The notes beneath the pieces are model-generated. The model worked only from the letters and a program-made list of their open reading frames with translations. It had not been told where the DNA came from and made no database searches. Shown here piece by piece: positions 56,430 to 64,000 of a DNA stretch of 64,000 nt (position 1 is the first letter of the stretch; each line of letters begins with the position of its first letter). The position numbers were made by a program, and so were the translations under genes. Source of the stretch: Microcella alkalica (GTDB lineage Bacteria; Actinomycetota; Actinomycetes; Actinomycetales; Microbacteriaceae); NCBI RefSeq assembly GCF_014595885.1, contig NZ_JABUKC010000002.1:372001-436000 (forward strand), written 5' to 3'.

Positions 56430-57260
56430 ATGACCTCGACCGCTCCCGCCGCCGCGCCGACCGCGCGCGCCGCCGCGACCCCGGCCCTGCCGGTCGCGCT
56501 CAACGGCGTCGGTCGGGCGTTCCCGGGGGCCGCCGGTCAGCCCGAGCGTCTCGTGCTGCGCGACGTCGAGCTGAAGATCGCCCCGGGTGAGATCGTCGCC
56601 CTGCTCGGGCCCTCCGGCTGCGGCAAGTCGACGCTGCTGCGCCAGATCTCGGGCCTCGACCGCCCGACCTCGGGCACGCTGACGATCGACGGCACGCGCG
56701 TCGCCCCGGCCGACCAGCGCACCGCCGTCGCGTTCCAGGAGCCGCGACTGCTGCCCTGGCGCTCGGTCGCGCGCAACATCGAGCTCGGCCTGCCGCGCGG
56801 CACCGACCGCGCCGCCGGGCGCGCGCGCGTCGCCGAGCTGCTCGAGCTCGTGCAGCTGAGCCACGCCGCGCAGCTCAAGCCGCGGCAGATCTCCGGTGGC
56901 ATGGCGCAGCGCGTGTCGCTCGCCCGCGCGCTCGCCCGCAACCCCGGCGTGCTGCTGCTCGACGAGCCCTTCGGCGCCCTCGACGCCCTCACTCGCCTGA
57001 CGATGCAGGATCTGCTCGTCGACATCCACCGCGTCGAGCCGACGACGATCGTGCTCGTCACGCACGACGTCGACGAGGCCCTCGCGCTGGCTGACCGCGT
57101 CGTGCTGCTCGGCACCCGGTTCGACCGGCCGGGCGCCACGATCAGCCGCATCCTCGAGGTGCCGGGCGCCCGCCCGCGCGACCGCGCCTCCACCGTGCTC
57201 GCCCGCCTGCGCGCGCAGCTGCTCGACGCCCTCGGCGTGCCGAGCCACCACGACCGCTAG
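56430..57260 (+). CDS. ABC transporter ATP-binding protein (SsuB/TauB/NrtD type)
   Basis: A 276-residue nucleotide-binding subunit: Walker A LLGPSGCGKSTLLRQISG, Q-loop FQEPRLLPWRSV, signature ISGGMAQRVSLARALA, Walker B GVLLLDEPFGALDALT and switch His in LVTHDVDEAL. The FQEPRLLPW Q-loop is typical of sulfonate, taurine and nitrate importers. It stands first in a unit with binding protein and permease. A start upstream (56352) in the same frame is possible but the six-base -10 spacing supports 56430. Confidence 0.92.
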   Translation: MTSTAPAAAPTARAAATPALPVALNGVGRAFPGAAGQPERLVLRDVELKIAPGEIVALLGPSGCGKSTLLRQISGLDRPTSGTLTIDGTRVAPADQRTAVAFQEPRLLPWRSVARNIELGLPRGTDRAAGRARVAELLELVQLSHAAQLKPRQISGGMAQRVSLARALARNPGVLLLDEPFGALDALTRLTMQDLLVDIHRVEPTTIVLVTHDVDEALALADRVVLLGTRFDRPGATISRILEVPGARPRDRASTVLARLRAQLLDALGVPSHHDR

Positions 57261-57316
57261 ACCGCACCACCACCCCACCCCTCCGGCCGACCGGCCACCA
57301 CACGAAAGGCACCACG

Positions 57317-58345
57317 ATGACCTCCCGCTCCCGCCTGACCCTGCTCACCGCGACGTTCGCCGCGGCGGCCATGGTCATGACCGGCTGCGTCGCCGGGGAG
57401 GGCGCCGCCGCTCCCGAGCCGACCGAGGGTGCCGAGTGGTCGTCGACCGAGCTCACGCTCGACTTCGCCACCTACAACCCGCTGAGCCTCATCATCAAGG
57501 ATCAGGGCTGGCTCGAGGCCGAGCTCGGCGACGACGTCACCGTGACCTGGGTGCAGTCGGCTGGCTCGAACAAGGCCAACGAGGCGCTGCGCGCCGGCGC
57601 GATCGACGTCGGGTCGACGGCCGGCTCGGCCGCGCTGCTCGCCCGCTCGAACGGCAGCCCCATCCAGGCGATCGACATCTACACCCAGCCGAACTGGGCC
57701 GCCATCCTCGTGCCGACCGGCTCGGACATCGACGAGGTCGCCGACCTCGCCGGTCGCACCGTCGCCGCGACGAAGGGCACCGACCCCTACTTCTTCCTCC
57801 TGCAGGCGCTCGAGGAGGCGGGGCTGTCGCTCTCCGACATCACGCTGCAGAACCTGCAGCACGCCGACGGCAAGACGGCGCTGGAGACGGGCGCGGTCGA
57901 CGCGTGGTCGGGCCTGGACCCGCTCCTGTCGACCTCGGTCGCGAACGGCGCCGCCGAGATCATCTACGACAACGTCGACTTCAACTCCTACGGCTTCCTC
58001 AACGCCACAGAGGACTTCATCACCAACCACCCCGACCTCGCCCAGCTCGTGGTGAACGCCTACGAGAAGGCTCGCGCCTGGGCGCTGGAGAACCCGGAGG
58101 AGACCGCGGCGATCCTCGCCGAGGTCGCGGGCATCGACATCGAGGTCGCCGAGGCGACGATCGAGCGCACCGTCATCGACATCGACAACGTGCCGGGCGA
58201 CGCGCAGCGCGACGTGCTCTCGGTCATCGGCCCGATCTTCGTCGAGAGCGGCGACGTGCCCAGCCAGGAGCTCATCGACGACGCCCTCGAGTCGCTGCTG
58301 AACGACGAGTTCGCCTCGGCGGCCGACCCGGACGCGATCGGCTGA
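57317..58345 (+). CDS. ABC transporter substrate-binding lipoprotein (SsuA/NrtA type)
   Basis: A 342-residue extracellular lipoprotein: signal peptide ending at the lipobox VMTGC (Cys about 23), then a two-lobed binding domain. [40 protein letters not shown] and [17 protein letters not shown] are typical of the sulfonate-binding SsuA-like group. The substrate may be an alkanesulfonate, taurine or a related organic anion; no monooxygenase (ssuD/tauD) lies in the window to decide. GAAAGG stands before the ATG. Third permease gene follows after two bases. Confidence 0.9.
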   Translation: MTSRSRLTLLTATFAAAAMVMTGCVAGEGAAAPEPTEGAEWSSTELTLDFATYNPLSLIIKDQGWLEAELGDDVTVTWVQSAGSNKANEALRAGAIDVGSTAGSAALLARSNGSPIQAIDIYTQPNWAAILVPTGSDIDEVADLAGRTVAATKGTDPYFFLLQALEEAGLSLSDITLQNLQHADGKTALETGAVDAWSGLDPLLSTSVANGAAEIIYDNVDFNSYGFLNATEDFITNHPDLAQLVVNAYEKARAWALENPEETAAILAEVAGIDIEVAEATIERTVIDIDNVPGDAQRDVLSVIGPIFVESGDVPSQELIDDALESLLNDEFASAADPDAIG

Positions 58346-58347
58346 GC

Positions 58348-59292
58348 ATGAGCTTCGACGAGCGCGGCGGCGCTCCGGTCTCGCGCCCCTCATCCACCAC
58401 GGAGGGGCGCGAGCCCGCGTCGCGAGATCTTCCCAGCAGCGGGCGCCCGAGCGAGGGCCGCCGCGCCTCCCTGTTCTCGTGGGCGAGCTCGTACGGGTTC
58501 TCGACCGCGGGCACGGCCGTCGGAGCCCAGCACGCGCGCCGCTTCAGCGCGAACGCGCTCCTGCTCGGCGCGGTCATCCCGGTCGGGCTGCTCATCGTCT
58601 GGCTCATCGCCTCCGAGGCGACGAGCATCCCCGACTACCTCCTGCCCTCGCCCGGGCAGGTCATCGGCGCGGGCGTCGAGCTCGCGAACCAGGGGCTGCT
58701 CGCGACGTACATCCTCATCTCGGTGCAGCGCGTGCTCACCGGCTTCGCCATCGGCGCGGTCGTCGGTCTCGCCCTCGGCGCGATTGTCGGGCTCTCCGAC
58801 GTCGGCTCGAAGATGCTCTCACCGATCCTCGGGGCGATCCGCGCGGTGCCCTCACTCGCCTGGGTGCCGCTGCTGACGATCTACCTCGGCATCTACGAGG
58901 TGCCGAAGATCACCCTCATCGCGATCGGTGCCGCCTTCCCCGTGTTCACGACCGTCGCGGGCGCCCTGCGGCACGTCGACCCGCAGCTCGTCGAGGCGGG
59001 TCGCGCCTTCGGGCTCGGCCGCCTGCCGCTGCTGACGACGGTGCAGCTGCCCGCCGTCGTGCCGGCGGTCGTCTCCGGTCTGCGGCTCGCGCTCGCGCAG
59101 GCGTGGCTGTTCCTGGTCGCCGCCGAGCTCATCGCCTCCTCGATGGGCCTGGGCTTCCTGCTGGTCGACTCGCAGAACAACGGCCGCACCGACCGCCTGT
59201 TCCTCGCGATCCTGCTGCTGGGCATCCTCGGCAAGGCCACCGACGCCCTCGTCGGCGTGGGGGAGCGCGCGCTGCTGAAGCGCTGGGGCTGA
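58348..59292 (+). CDS. ABC transporter permease (SsuC/TauC type)
   Basis: A 314-residue membrane subunit. A hydrophilic N-terminal extension of about 60 residues (Ser/Arg/Gly-rich, probably disordered) precedes six membrane segments; the permease domain of the binding-protein-dependent type includes [20 protein letters not shown] and the coupling loop [20 protein letters not shown]. Order ATPase, binding protein, permease completes the importer. The long N-terminus is unusual but its start ATG at 58348 is two bases after the previous stop, so it is probably real. Confidence 0.92.
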   Translation: MSFDERGGAPVSRPSSTTEGREPASRDLPSSGRPSEGRRASLFSWASSYGFSTAGTAVGAQHARRFSANALLLGAVIPVGLLIVWLIASEATSIPDYLLPSPGQVIGAGVELANQGLLATYILISVQRVLTGFAIGAVVGLALGAIVGLSDVGSKMLSPILGAIRAVPSLAWVPLLTIYLGIYEVPKITLIAIGAAFPVFTTVAGALRHVDPQLVEAGRAFGLGRLPLLTTVQLPAVVPAVVSGLRLALAQAWLFLVAAELIASSMGLGFLLVDSQNNGRTDRLFLAILLLGILGKATDALVGVGERALLKRWG

Positions 59293-59314
59293 ACCCGCTA
59301 GGCTGGGGGCGTTC

Positions 59315-59356
59315 GACATCCTTTAAGCACCGTCCTGCGAGGCGGGGAAGGAGGTC
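59315..59356 (+). promoter_or_regulatory. PyrR-binding leader RNA of the pyr operon
   Basis: The leader can fold with GAC-A-TCCTT pairing to AAGGA-G-GTC, an internal TAAGCA bulge region, and an upper stem CCG/CGG closing the loop TCCTGCGAGG. This fits the PyrR-binding loop (UCC...GNGAGG) of pyrimidine operons. It contains GGAAGGAGG just before the pyrR ribosome-binding site, so PyrR binding would block translation start, as reported in mycobacteria. A TAGGCT box (59299-59304) may be the promoter. Confidence 0.75.
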
Positions 59357-59360
59357 AGGA

Positions 59361-59891
59361 GTGAGCGCACGCACCGTGCTCCACGACGCTGACATCGCGC
59401 GCGCCCTGCGCCGCATCGCCCACGAGATCCTCGAATCGCGCCGCGGCGACGGCCGCCTCGTCCTCCTCGGCATCCCGACGCGCGGCACCGTGCTCGCCGA
59501 GCGCATCCAGGCCGTGATCGACGACATCGAGCCGGGCGTCTCGAGCGCCGGCTCGCTCGACATCACGCTCTACCGCGACGATCTCGCCCGCACCCCCACG
59601 CGGGCGCCGCAGCCCACGCGCATCCCCGCCGGCGGCATCGACGACGCGATCGTCGTGCTCGTCGACGACGTGCTCTACTCGGGCCGCACCGTGCGGGCGG
59701 CGCTCGACGCCCTCGCCGACCACGGCCGGCCGCGCGCCGTGCGCCTCGCCGTGCTCGTCGACCGCGGGCACCGCGAGCTGCCGATCCGCGCCGACTTCGT
59801 CGGCAAGAACCTGCCGAGCGCCACGAGCGAGCGCGTGAGCGTGCGGCTCGCCGACGTCGACGGCGTCGAGGAGGTGACGATCGAGCCGTGA
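59361..59891 (+). CDS. pyrR: Bifunctional regulator PyrR / uracil phosphoribosyltransferase
   Basis: Binds the leader of the pyr operon in response to UMP/UTP and PRPP and may convert uracil to UMP. The 176 residues hold the PRPP motif [20 protein letters not shown] (about 94-113) and the RNA-binding basic residues around [16 protein letters not shown] at 59361 with CAGGAG upstream. Its start lies five bases after the predicted PyrR site, which supports translational autoregulation. It overlaps pyrB by four bases. Confidence 0.95.
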   Translation: MSARTVLHDADIARALRRIAHEILESRRGDGRLVLLGIPTRGTVLAERIQAVIDDIEPGVSSAGSLDITLYRDDLARTPTRAPQPTRIPAGGIDDAIVVLVDDVLYSGRTVRAALDALADHGRPRAVRLAVLVDRGHRELPIRADFVGKNLPSATSERVSVRLADVDGVEEVTIEP

Positions 59892-60841
59892 AGCACCTGC
59901 TGAGCACCCGCGACCTCGACCGCGAGACGGCCGTGGGCATCCTCGACATCGCGGAAGACATGGCGCTGACCGCCGACCGCGAGGTGCGCAAGCTGCCCAC
60001 GCTGCGCGGCCGCACCGTCGTGAACCTCTTCTTCGAAGACTCCACGCGCACGCGCCTGTCGTTCGAGTCGGCGGCGAAGCGCCTGAGCGCCGACGTCATC
60101 ACCTTCAGCGCCAAGGGCTCGAGCGTGTCGAAGGGCGAGAGCCTGAAAGACACGGCGCAGACCCTGCAGGCGATGGGCGCCGACGCTATCGTCGTGCGTC
60201 ACCACGGCTCGGGCGCCGCCCACCAGCTCGCCCACGCCGGCTGGATCGACGCGCACGTGCTCAACGCCGGCGACGGCACGCACGAGCACCCGACCCAGGC
60301 GCTGCTCGACGCGTTCACGATGCGGCAGCGGCGCTACGGCGCCGACTCGCGCGGGCGCGACCTCAGCGGGATGCGCGTCGTCATCGTCGGCGACATCGTG
60401 CACTCGCGCGTTGCGCGCTCGAACGTGTGGCTGCTCACGACGCTCGGGGCCGAGGTGCACCTCGTGGCCCCCCGCACCCTGCTGCCGGCGGGCGTCGAGA
60501 CCTGGCCGGTCACCGTGCATGAGCACCTCGAGCCGGCCCTCGCCCTGCGCCCCGACGTCGTCATGATGCTGCGCATCCAGCAGGAGCGCATGCACGCCGC
60601 CTTCTTCCCCTCCGGGCGCGAGTACGCGCGCGAGTGGGGCCTCACCGCCGAGCGCTTCGCCGCCCTCGGCCCGGATACGATGGTCATGCACCCCGGCCCG
60701 ATGAATCGGGGGCTGGAGATCTCGTCCGCGGCCGCCGACTCTTCGGCGTCGACGGTGCTCGCTCAAGTCACGAACGGGGTGTTCATCCGCATGGCAGTGC
60801 TCTACCTCCTCGTCGCCGGATCGCAGGAGGCGAGCGCGTGA
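59888..60841 (+). CDS. pyrB: Aspartate carbamoyltransferase catalytic subunit
   Basis: Joins aspartate and carbamoyl phosphate. The 317 residues show [19 protein letters not shown] (carbamoyl phosphate site), [11 protein letters not shown], the aspartate loop [13 protein letters not shown] and [13 protein letters not shown]. No regulatory subunit (pyrI) is in the window, as usual in this phylum. GTG start overlaps pyrR; stop overlaps pyrC. Confidence 0.96.
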   Translation: MKHLLSTRDLDRETAVGILDIAEDMALTADREVRKLPTLRGRTVVNLFFEDSTRTRLSFESAAKRLSADVITFSAKGSSVSKGESLKDTAQTLQAMGADAIVVRHHGSGAAHQLAHAGWIDAHVLNAGDGTHEHPTQALLDAFTMRQRRYGADSRGRDLSGMRVVIVGDIVHSRVARSNVWLLTTLGAEVHLVAPRTLLPAGVETWPVTVHEHLEPALALRPDVVMMLRIQQERMHAAFFPSGREYAREWGLTAERFAALGPDTMVMHPGPMNRGLEISSAAADSSASTVLAQVTNGVFIRMAVLYLLVAGSQEASA

Positions 60842-62151
60842 CGGGCACCCTCATCCGCGGGGCGTCCCTGCTTGGCGAGACGCGGGAGGACATCCGCATC
60901 CGCGGCGGCCGCATCGCCGCGACCGGTCGACTCACCCCCGAGCTCGACGAGCGCGTCATCGACGCCGACGGACTCCTCGCCTTGCCCGGTCTCGTCGACC
61001 TGCACACCCACCTTCGCGAGCCGGGCGGCGAGGCGAGCGAGACCGTGCTCACCGGCACGCGCGCGGCGGCGGCGGGCGGCTACACGGCGGTCTTCGCGAT
61101 GGCGAACACCTCGCCCGTGGCCGACACGGCCGGCGTCGTCGAGCAGGTGCACGCCCTCGGCGCCCAGCACGGCTACGCGACCGTGCGCCCCATTGGCGCG
61201 GTCACCGTCGGTCTCGAGGGCGAGCGCCTCAGCGAGATCGGTGCCATGGCCCGCTCTCGGGCGCAGGTGCGCGTCTTCAGCGACGACGGGAAGTGCGTGC
61301 ACGACGCGTTGCTCATGCGCCGGGCGCTGGAGTATGTGGCGACCTTCGACGGCGTCATCGCCCAGCACGCGCAGGAGCCCCGACTGACCGAGGGCGCCCA
61401 GATGAACGAGGGCGCGCTCTCCGGCGAGCTCGGCCTCGCCGGCTGGCCCGCCGTCGCCGAGGAGTCGATCGTCGCCCGCGACGTGCTGCTCGCCCAGCAC
61501 ACTGGGGCTCGCCTGCACGTCTGCCACGTCTCGACCGCCGGCAGCGTCGACGTCATCCGCTGGGCGAAGGCGCGCGGCATCGCCGTGACCGCCGAGGTCA
61601 CCCCGCACCACCTCCTGCTGACCGAGGAGCTCGCGCGCGGCTACGACGCGCGCTTCAAGGTCAACCCGCCGCTGCGCCGCGACGACGACGTGCGCGCCCT
61701 GCGCGAAGCCCTCGCCGACGGCACGATCGACATCGTCGCGACCGACCACGCCCCGCACCCCGCCGAGGCCAAGGAGTGCACCTGGGCCGAGGCGGCCTTC
61801 GGCATGGTCGGCCTCGAATCGGCCCTGCCGGTGCTGCAGACGACCATGATCGAGACGGGGATGCTCGGCTGGGCGGACCTCGCGCGCGTCATGTCGAGCG
61901 CTCCCGCCGAGATCGGGCGCCTCGACGGCTACGGCGACCCGCTCACCGAGGGTGCGCCCGCACACGTGACGCTCGTCGACCCCGCGGCGCGCCGCACCTG
62001 GTCGACCGGCGACCTGCGCGGCCGCTCCAGGAACACGCCGTACACGGGCGTCGAGCTCGCCGGCGCCATCGTCGCGACCGTGCACGGCGGCGTCGCGACC
62101 GTGCTCGACGGCACGCTCGTCGACGCCGAGGAGGTCGCGCGCCGTGGATAG
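60838..62151 (+). CDS. pyrC: Dihydroorotase
   Basis: Cyclises carbamoyl-aspartate to dihydroorotate with zinc. The 437-residue protein is class I (about 430 residues). The metal ligands are in [13 protein letters not shown] (HxH), the second His pair in [14 protein letters not shown] and [12 protein letters not shown], and the Asp in [17 protein letters not shown] at 60838 overlaps the pyrB stop by four bases. Its stop lies eight bases inside the next gene. Confidence 0.96.
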   Translation: MTGTLIRGASLLGETREDIRIRGGRIAATGRLTPELDERVIDADGLLALPGLVDLHTHLREPGGEASETVLTGTRAAAAGGYTAVFAMANTSPVADTAGVVEQVHALGAQHGYATVRPIGAVTVGLEGERLSEIGAMARSRAQVRVFSDDGKCVHDALLMRRALEYVATFDGVIAQHAQEPRLTEGAQMNEGALSGELGLAGWPAVAEESIVARDVLLAQHTGARLHVCHVSTAGSVDVIRWAKARGIAVTAEVTPHHLLLTEELARGYDARFKVNPPLRRDDDVRALREALADGTIDIVATDHAPHPAEAKECTWAEAAFGMVGLESALPVLQTTMIETGMLGWADLARVMSSAPAEIGRLDGYGDPLTEGAPAHVTLVDPAARRTWSTGDLRGRSRNTPYTGVELAGAIVATVHGGVATVLDGTLVDAEEVARRG

Positions 62152-62695
62152 GACCGTCTCGACGATCGTGATCGTCGCCCTCATCCTCCTGCTCGTCGGC
62201 CTCATGGCGCTCGGCTGGCGCCGGCGCGCGGGCCGGCAGCGCGACATCGGCGTGCCGCAGCCCGTGCCGACGACGATCGGGGAGGCGAGCATCCGCTTGC
62301 CCGTGCTCTACGTCGCCACGACGCGCGCCGACGCTCCGCTCGACCGCGTGGCCGTGCACGGCCTCGGGTTCCGCGCGCGCGGCGAGATCTCCGTGCACCC
62401 CGAGGGCGTCGTGCTCGCCCTCGACGGCCGTGAGCCGCTGCTCATGCCGCGCACCGACGTGCGCGGGGCCGGCCGCGCCACCTGGACCATCGACCGCGTC
62501 GTCGAGGAGGGCGGGCTCGTGCTGCTCGCCTGGCGCCTCGGCACGGCCGACGTCGACACCTACCTCCGCGTCACCGACGCGCGCGAGGGCGAGGCCGTGC
62601 GCGAGCTGCTCGCCGCCCTCGTCGCGCTCGCGCCGGGCATCCCGCACGATGCCCCGACGGCGACGCCCCCCACGGAAGAAAGGCACCCCTCGTGA
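62144..62695 (+). CDS. Membrane-anchored PH-like protein of the pyrimidine operon
   Basis: A 183-residue protein with one N-terminal membrane segment ([20 protein letters not shown]) and a soluble domain of about 125 residues with short beta-strands ([20 protein letters not shown] and [20 protein letters not shown]), like the PH-like proteins commonly placed between pyrC and carA in actinobacteria. No catalytic motif is visible. GTG start overlaps the pyrC stop by eight bases; its own stop overlaps the carA GTG. Position points to a role tied to pyrimidine synthesis at the membrane, but this is only inference. Confidence 0.85.
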   Translation: MDRTVSTIVIVALILLLVGLMALGWRRRAGRQRDIGVPQPVPTTIGEASIRLPVLYVATTRADAPLDRVAVHGLGFRARGEISVHPEGVVLALDGREPLLMPRTDVRGAGRATWTIDRVVEEGGLVLLAWRLGTADVDTYLRVTDAREGEAVRELLAALVALAPGIPHDAPTATPPTEERHPS

Positions 62696-63879
62696 CCCAC
62701 GCCCCCGCAGTGCTCGTCCTGGAGGACGGCACCCGCTACACCGGCCGGGCCTACGGCGCTCGAGGCCGCGCGCTCGGCGAGGCGGTCTTCGCCACCGGCA
62801 TGAGCGGCTACCAGGAGACCCTCACCGACCCCAGCTACGCCGGCCAGATCGTCGTGCAGACGGCGCCGCACATCGGCAACACGGGCATGAACGATGAAGA
62901 CCCGGAGAGCCGCCGCATCTGGGTCGAGGGCTACGTCGTGCGCGAGCCCTCGCGCATCGTCTCCAACCACCGCGCCCAGCGCAGCCTCGACGACGAGCTC
63001 GTCGAGCAGGGCGTCGTCGGCATCAGCGGCATCGACACGCGGGCCCTGACGAGGCGGCTGCGGGATGCGGGCGTCATGCGCGCGGGCATCTTCAGCGGCG
63101 ACGAGGCAGCCCTCGACCCCGACACGCAGCTCGCCGAGGTGCGCGCGAGCGCGGCCATGAGCGGCCGCAGCCTCTCGGCGGAGGTGTCGGTCGACGCGGC
63201 GCAGGTGGTGCCGGCCGTCGGCGAGAGCATCGGCCGCCTCGCCGTGCTCGACCTCGGCGTCAAAGCCTCGACCCTGCGCCACCTCGCCGAGCGCGGCTTC
63301 GAGGTGCACGTGCTGCCGCAGTCGACGACGCTCGACGAGCTGCGCGCGCTCGACCCCGTCGCGGTCTTCTACTCCAACGGCCCCGGCGACCCGGCCGCGA
63401 GCGACGCGCACGTCGAGCTGCTGCGCGGCGCCCTGCGTGACGGCCTGCCGTTTTTCGGCATCTGCTTCGGCAACCAGCTGCTCGGCCGGGCGCTCGGCTT
63501 CGGCACCTACAAGCTGCCCTTCGGCCACCGCGGCATCAACCAGCCCGTGCTCGACAAGCAGACCGGCCGCATCGAGATCACCGCCCACAACCACGGCTTC
63601 GCCGTCGACGCACCCGTCGAGGGCGTCGTCGAGAGCCCCGCGGGCTTCGGCCGCGTCGAGGTCAGCCACGTCGGCCTCAACGACCAGGTCGTCGAGGGGC
63701 TGCGCGCGCTCGACATCCCGGCCTTCTCGGTGCAGTACCACCCCGAGGCGGCCGCGGGCCCCCACGACTCCACCTACCTCTTCGACCGCTTCCGCGACGT
63801 CGTGCTCGAGCACCGCGCGCGTCAGAGCGGATCGACCGAGCACGACGACGCCGCGAGCGCCGACCAGAAGGACGCCTGA
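62692..63879 (+). CDS. carA: Carbamoyl-phosphate synthase small (glutaminase) subunit
   Basis: Releases ammonia from glutamine for CarB. The 395 residues have the N-terminal CarA domain ([37 protein letters not shown]) and the class I glutaminase domain with Cys in [16 protein letters not shown], and His/Glu in [14 protein letters not shown]. The GTG at 62692 overlaps the previous stop by four bases. The Asp/Lys-rich C-terminal tail is short. CarB follows after three bases. Confidence 0.97.
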   Translation: MTHAPAVLVLEDGTRYTGRAYGARGRALGEAVFATGMSGYQETLTDPSYAGQIVVQTAPHIGNTGMNDEDPESRRIWVEGYVVREPSRIVSNHRAQRSLDDELVEQGVVGISGIDTRALTRRLRDAGVMRAGIFSGDEAALDPDTQLAEVRASAAMSGRSLSAEVSVDAAQVVPAVGESIGRLAVLDLGVKASTLRHLAERGFEVHVLPQSTTLDELRALDPVAVFYSNGPGDPAASDAHVELLRGALRDGLPFFGICFGNQLLGRALGFGTYKLPFGHRGINQPVLDKQTGRIEITAHNHGFAVDAPVEGVVESPAGFGRVEVSHVGLNDQVVEGLRALDIPAFSVQYHPEAAAGPHDSTYLFDRFRDVVLEHRARQSGSTEHDDAASADQKDA

Positions 63880-63882
63880 CCC

Positions 63883-64000
63883 ATGCCCAAGCGCGACGAC
63901 ATCAACAGCGTCCTGGTGATCGGCTCCGGGCCGATCGTCATCGGCCAGGCGGCCGAGTTCGACTACTCGGGCACGCAGGCCTGCCGCGTGCTCCGCTCCG
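63883..64000 (+). CDS. carB: Carbamoyl-phosphate synthase large subunit, 3' part beyond the window
   Basis: Only 39 codons are visible: a start [20 protein letters not shown] and the ATP-grasp beginning [16 protein letters not shown], diagnostic of CarB. The ATG at 63883 lies three bases after the carA stop. The rest continues past base 64000. It completes carbamoyl phosphate synthesis for pyrB and arginine. Confidence 0.96.
   Translation, partial: MPKRDDINSVLVIGSGPIVIGQAAEFDYSGTQACRVLRS

Overview
The window is high-GC bacterial chromosome with mostly core genes packed on both strands. It suggests an actinobacterium of the order Micrococcales, most likely family Microbacteriaceae. The reasons are the actinobacterial marker families (DUF4193, DUF3093, DUF3710, DUF3159, DUF3000), the cysteine-free S4 protein, frequent GTG starts, dense 4-base stop/start overlaps, and many start codons placed right behind a TANNNT -10 box. 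I see no phage, insertion sequence, CRISPR array, rRNA or origin. No gap between genes exceeds 300 bases.

Layout. 1-5.7 kb: DUF4193 (cut by the window edge), DUF3093, dUTPase, DUF3710, DUF3159, aconitase. 5.8-13.7 kb: dxs on the plus strand, then on the minus strand a DHFR-like reductase and the cluster DUF3000, RNase D, thiolase, FadB-type enzyme. 13.7-18.2 kb: an alpha/beta hydrolase, a RibD-like reductase, SufE, a thiosulfate sulfurtransferase and ZapE. 18.2-23.6 kb: NhaA antiporter with a structured leader, an ammonium transporter behind GlnR-like boxes, a divergent Amt-like membrane protein that has lost part of the transport signature, and a TetR regulator facing a small membrane protein across two inverted operators. 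23.6-24.2 kb: four tRNAs (Val-CAC on minus; Gly-GCC, Cys-GCA, Val-GAC on plus).

24.2-32.5 kb: a GNAT acetyltransferase, a VanZ protein, thrS, a HIT hydrolase, then vitamin B6 genes (pdxY, a MocR/PdxR-type regulator and pdxST). 32.6-41.1 kb: yebC, ruvCAB, yajC, secDF and rel. 41.1-46.6 kb: an orphan AbiEi-like antitoxin, DUF349, a membrane-anchored cyclophilin, rarA and rpsD with a long hairpin leader. 46.7-56.3 kb: alaS, ruvX, mltG, aroE-aroC-aroK-aroB, aroQ, efp, nusB. 56.4-59.3 kb: a three-gene sulfonate/nitrate/taurine-type ABC importer. 59.3-64 kb: a pyrimidine operon (PyrR-binding leader, pyrR, pyrB, pyrC, a PH-like membrane protein, carA, start of carB).

The genes mainly serve housekeeping: shikimate, pyrimidine, isoprenoid and vitamin B6 synthesis, recombination repair, protein export and translation. 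The items most worth a second look are the Amt-like pseudo-transporter next to amt, the possible RNA leaders of nhaA and rpsD, the palindrome upstream of aconitase, the paired operators of the TetR gene, and ten genes with exactly six bases between a TANNNT box and the start codon, which predicts leaderless mRNAs. I found no defence island or large undescribed gene cluster.
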